Assembly: GCA_903929065.1 (NCBI GenBank)
Contig: CAIYTJ010000273.1
Location: 1-8,500 of the forward strand
Direction of reading: 5' to 3'
Origin: an uncultured Bacteroidales bacterium
GTDB lineage: Bacteria; Bacteroidota; Bacteroidia; Bacteroidales; Paludibacteraceae
DNA length: 8,500 nucleotides
Positions 5,601 to 8,500 of this stretch are shown in pieces. The stretch's first letter is position 1. Each line of letters opens with the position of its first letter. Both the position numbers and the translations under genes were made by a program. Under the pieces are notes generated by a model. The model was not told the origin of the DNA and did no database searches. It worked only from the letters and a program-made list of their open reading frames with translations.

Positions 5601-8500
5601 TTACACCTACTTCATCCGGTAGATTTATACATAGCAAAACCAACGTATTGGGCGAAACCACCACGTATGATTGGGATGAAACAAGGGGAGTGCTTAACAG
5701 CGAAGCCAACCGATTGGGAATAATACTTTATACATACAATGGCCTGGGACAATTAATATTGACAAAATATCCATCGGGGATGGAAAAAAGCATTACCCCT
5801 CAGTGGGAGACTGCCGGAAATGCCTATAATGCCAAATTCTCCCTTACTTCTGAAATTACAGGTTCCGCAAGTCTATCAACGTGGTACGATGAACTTGGCA
5901 GGGAAATAGTAAAAGAAACTACCGGATTAAACGGGAATAAAGTACGGGCATTTACTGAGTATTATCCCGATGGTAAACTATATCGCGTATCTGAACCCAC
6001 CTTCGGTAGTTCGGCCGATAAATGGGCAACAACCTATAATCAATATGATGGATATGGTCGACCGGTTACTGTGACAACCCCGGATGGACAGACCACCATG
6101 GCTTATACCGGAACCACCACCACGGTGACTTCACCCAATGGGACGAAACAAACCGTACTCAATTCGGAAGGACAGGTACAAACCAGCACTGTAAACGGAA
6201 AAACCATAACCTACGATTATTATGCTTCCGGGCAGGCTAAAACAGCTACGCCTGCGGGAGGGCAAGCCATCAGTATGCAATATGACCTTCAGGGAAACCG
6301 TACGAAACTGATTGACCCCGATGCCGGAACTATCCGTAATGCTTACAATGGTTTTGGTGAACTGATATTGGAAAAACAATTGATGAAGGCCGGGCAGGAT
6401 TCAGTTTCTACGGTTAATACTTACGACGAAACCACCGGACTGCTACAAACCATAGTACGGGGAACAGAGACAACCACATACGGATATGATGACGTGAAAA
6501 GGCTTAGTACTATCGAGATTGCCGGGCAACACAAACAAACATTTACATACGGCGGCTACGACCGGGTAACGAATGTAAAAGAAGAAATCGGGTCGCAGGT
6601 ATATAACAAACAAGTAGGATATGATGATTACGGACGGGTAAATAAAGAAATATTCCCTTCGGGCTATACTATCTTCAATACCTACGATGATTATGGAAAC
6701 CTCACTGAGGTAACTGATGCCAACCGTTCAATCTGGAAAGCGGTGGAAGCTAACGCCCACGGTCAGTTAACTAAGGTAGACAAAGGAATAAAACAAACCG
6801 TGTACGGGTATGACGACCGCGGCATGACTACTTCCATACAAGCTGCCGGAGTGGTGGATATGAGTTATGTGTTCGATACCAAGGGGAATCTGTTTTCACG
6901 AACCGATGCCCTGACCAATCAAAAGGAACAGTTTGGCTACGATGCATTGAACCGCTTAACCAACTGGGATGTACATCAAAATAGCACGAATAATTTGCTT
7001 AAGGCAAACAGCATAACGTATGATGCAACTACCGGCAATATAACCGGTAAAAGTGACTTGGGTAATTTTACCCTGAGTTATGGAGGAAAACGCCCTGATG
7101 GCAGTGATATAGGACCTCATGCCCTGGCTACCATTTCGGGTGTACCAACAGGAACTCCCACCGATAATTTAGATGCAACCTATACCAACTTCAAGAAGAT
7201 TCAAACATTAACCGAAGGCAATCCGAAATACTATAACGTTACTTACGGAGTTGACCAACAACGACGGAAATCGGTACAAATTATTAATGGAGTAACCACT
7301 ACCCGCTATTATCTGGGCGATTATGAAGAAGAAATTGGAGTTGGTTATGTAAAGAAATTCCATTATCTTAGCGGCGGTGCTGTGATGGTAGATAATAACG
7401 GTGTAGAGACACTGTATTATGGATATACCGATAACCAGGGGTCACTTATTGCCCTAACGGATGCAAGTGGAAATGTAGTAGAAAAGTATGCTTATGATCC
7501 TTGGGGAGCAAGACGTAACCCTACCGACTGGACGCAGAAAGACAACCGAACTTCATGGATAACAAACAGAGGTTATACAGGGCATGAGCACTTAGATGCC
7601 TTTGGAATTATCAACATGAACGGGCGCGTTTATGATCCACAAACAGCCATGTTTATGAATACAGACCCGCTGGTACAATCACCGGATAACTGGGTAAATT
7701 ATAATCGATATACCTATTGCTTTAATAATCCATTGATTTATACTGATCCAAGTGGGTATAAATTACGGGAAGCTGATGCATGTCCCGGATATTGGGAACC
7801 ACAAATAAGTTCTCAGCAGATGTGGGATTATTTGAAAGGAGCTAGAGATGGTGCCTGGGGTGGCGGAGGTCGTGGATGGGGTGGTTCTGGCGGTGGTGGA
7901 GGATTTAGCAATTGGACTCAAGTCGGCACAGCCGTGTATAATTTACTAGTCCATTCAGAATTTGGTGGAACTTCTAATGGTTCAGATACATATTATTTTA
8001 ATTCAAATGAACAAGCATTAATGTATGGTATTGAATATAATAATTATCATAATAGTTGGGGGGAAACTTATGCAAAGTCTGCACAAGGAGCAATAAATAA
8101 TTATTTTGCAGATGTAATTAAAGAGAACGACGAAGAAATTGAATCAATTTACGAAAAAGGACAATTTTACGGCCTTGGCGAACCACCTCGAATAAAATGG
8201 ATGGCTGCAACAGCATTAAAAGGTTATGGAGATTACTTAACCTTTCAATCAGCTTATAATTATGTAGAAAAGCATGAACCATGGGACTTACTTTGTATGA
8301 CTGTTGGAATAGGAGATATTATTGGAATAAAATTTTGTGGTCCGCTTGGTTGGTATCTGTTGATTGTTGAAAAAGGGGTAGATATAAAAGAAAAGTATGG
8401 GGATAGAATTACTAGATCTTTAACAGATGGACAATTCCCGGATCAACTAAGAGTCGTTCCAAATTCAAATGGTGGTGAAACTCGATATTATAAAAGTGGA
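2651..8500 (+). CDS. SpvB/RHS-type polymorphic toxin-like giant protein, body; 3' end beyond window
   Basis: From 2651 the frame of the 2462 start stays open for 1,950 codons to the window edge, so with its head the gene exceeds 2,013 codons. Codon numbers count from 2462. In order: end of the SpvB N-terminal motif (64-83, SLSYNSQGGDGPFGVGWNLN); seven DxDxDG-type FG-GAP/VCBS repeats (368-746); a TcdB-middle-like segment (NGLGITTQVAYQPL at 780-793, LSEPNG at 828, YAEARAQLTGIGYLGF at 844-859); YD repeats from 942; the RHS-associated core (1652-1765) ending NNPLIYTDPSG; a 15-residue Gly-rich linker (1800-1814); and a unique tip. Family knowledge: such proteins form a hollow shell that carries a variable C-terminal toxin, often with an immunity gene next to it. 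Here both would lie off the window. Behind the TAA this part lacks the signal peptide and has no convincing own start (first in-frame ATG is 3152, near starts are TTG 2714 or GTG 3032). As written it is probably a pseudogene or carries a sequence error. Confidence 0.85.
3563..4699 (+). repeat. seven FG-GAP/VCBS-type DxDxDG repeats in the giant protein
   Basis: Seven motifs occur at codons 368 (DLDGDGLTDL), 439 (DLYGDNKNEI), 488 (DINNDGKEEI), 542 (DFNADGLQDL), 600 (DFNGDGLPDF), 660 (DFNHDGKSDI) and 734 (DFDGDGRNDV), spaced 49-74 residues apart. The second is the most degenerate. In known proteins each such motif is a calcium-binding loop in one blade of a beta-propeller. Seven copies at roughly blade spacing suggest a seven-bladed propeller, as described between the SpvB and RHS parts of Tc-toxin B subunits. 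The propeller call is inference from copy number and spacing. Confidence 0.8.
5285..7756 (+). repeat. YD-repeat shell and RHS-associated core of the giant protein
   Basis: Degenerate YD repeats run through codons 942-1765. Clear examples are YDSYGNPTSI (942), YDDKGNLTSQ (999) and FGYDALNRLTNW (about 1491), with many others such as YDDYGRVNKE, YDDYGNLTEV and YDDRGMTTSI between them. The final part (1652-1765) is the RHS repeat-associated core: YYGYTDNQGSLIALTD, then GYTGHEHLDAFGIINMNGRV, then YDPQTAMFMNTDPLVQ, closing with NNPLIYTDPSG. Known structures show such repeats spiralling into a closed cocoon, with the core marking the boundary before the variable C-terminal domain. No frameshift or stop interrupts this section. 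Confidence 0.9.
7757..8500 (+). other. variable C-terminal tip of the giant protein (candidate toxin region), incomplete
   Basis: After DPSG at codons 1762-1765 the sequence leaves the conserved RHS pattern. Codons 1800-1814 are almost pure glycine (GGGGRGWGGSGGGGG), a flexible linker. From 1815 on, at least 199 residues match no family I recognise. A segment with YYFNSNEQALMYGIEY faintly resembles the linkers that follow the core in other Bacteroidota RHS proteins. Codons 1943-1969 are mostly hydrophobic, with one Asp and one Lys, and could be a membrane-seeking or buried segment. Hand counts give 34% G+C for 7921-8460 against 48% for 6061-6600 in the repeat shell. Position and composition fit an exchangeable toxin cassette, but I see no catalytic motif and the end is missing, so activity is not claimed. 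Confidence 0.6.

Noticed and set aside
3119..6379. Several minus-strand frames of 66-90 residues, and a + frame at 5538-5723, inside the giant gene
   Set aside because: All lie opposite or out of frame with a continuous, motif-rich coding frame. Their translations show no recognisable domain.
3152..8500. A separate leaderless gene starting at the first in-frame ATG (3152)
   Set aside because: That start falls inside the conserved N-terminal region, would discard the SpvB motif at codons 64-83, and has no start-site features. The sequence before it is clearly coding in the same frame.

Overview
The window looks like a stretch of a Bacteroidota (Bacteroidetes) chromosome. The evidence is a type IX secretion (T9SS) C-terminal sorting domain on a lamin-tail protein, an Ala-Gln signal peptide junction, A/T-rich gene starts with no Shine-Dalgarno sequence, and a very large SpvB/RHS-type surface protein of the sort common in that phylum. 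I cannot place it below phylum. Everything convincing is on the + strand. The minus-strand reading frames are shadows.

Layout. Positions 1-594 hold no supported gene. They contain several dyads, the strongest being a 19-bp stem hairpin at 298-338, and a degenerate 11-bp tandem repeat at 491-534. At 595-1158 is a 187-residue protein of unknown function with a short N-terminal module and a probable Ig-like C-terminal half. It is closed by a clear Rho-independent terminator at 1184-1228. At 1365-2405 is a 346-residue secreted protein: signal peptide, lamin-tail domain, one isolated YD-type motif, then a T9SS sorting domain. After 56 bases that include a 14-bp tandem duplication, a giant gene begins at 2462 and is still open at 8500.

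The giant gene is the main content. Its frame encodes a signal peptide, the SpvB-type N-terminal motif, seven DxDxDG-type (FG-GAP/VCBS) repeats, a TcdB-middle-like segment, a long run of YD repeats, the RHS-associated core ending in DPSG, a glycine-rich linker and a unique AT-richer C-terminal tip. This is the layout of a polymorphic toxin carrier. The frame is interrupted once, by a TAA at 2648-2650 (codon 63), inside the conserved motif that normally reads GMQPNLSLSYNS. The stop replaces the expected Leu, and about 1,950 codons after it are open in the same frame. The gene as written is therefore split into a 62-residue secreted stub and a huge body without its own signal peptide. A recent single-base nonsense change or a sequence error explains this best.

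How the parts fit: the lamin-tail/T9SS gene and the SpvB/RHS gene are co-oriented, closely spaced and have no visible terminator between them, so they are probably co-transcribed and both destined for the envelope. The C-terminal tip, any toxin activity and any immunity gene cannot be settled because the window ends inside the gene.
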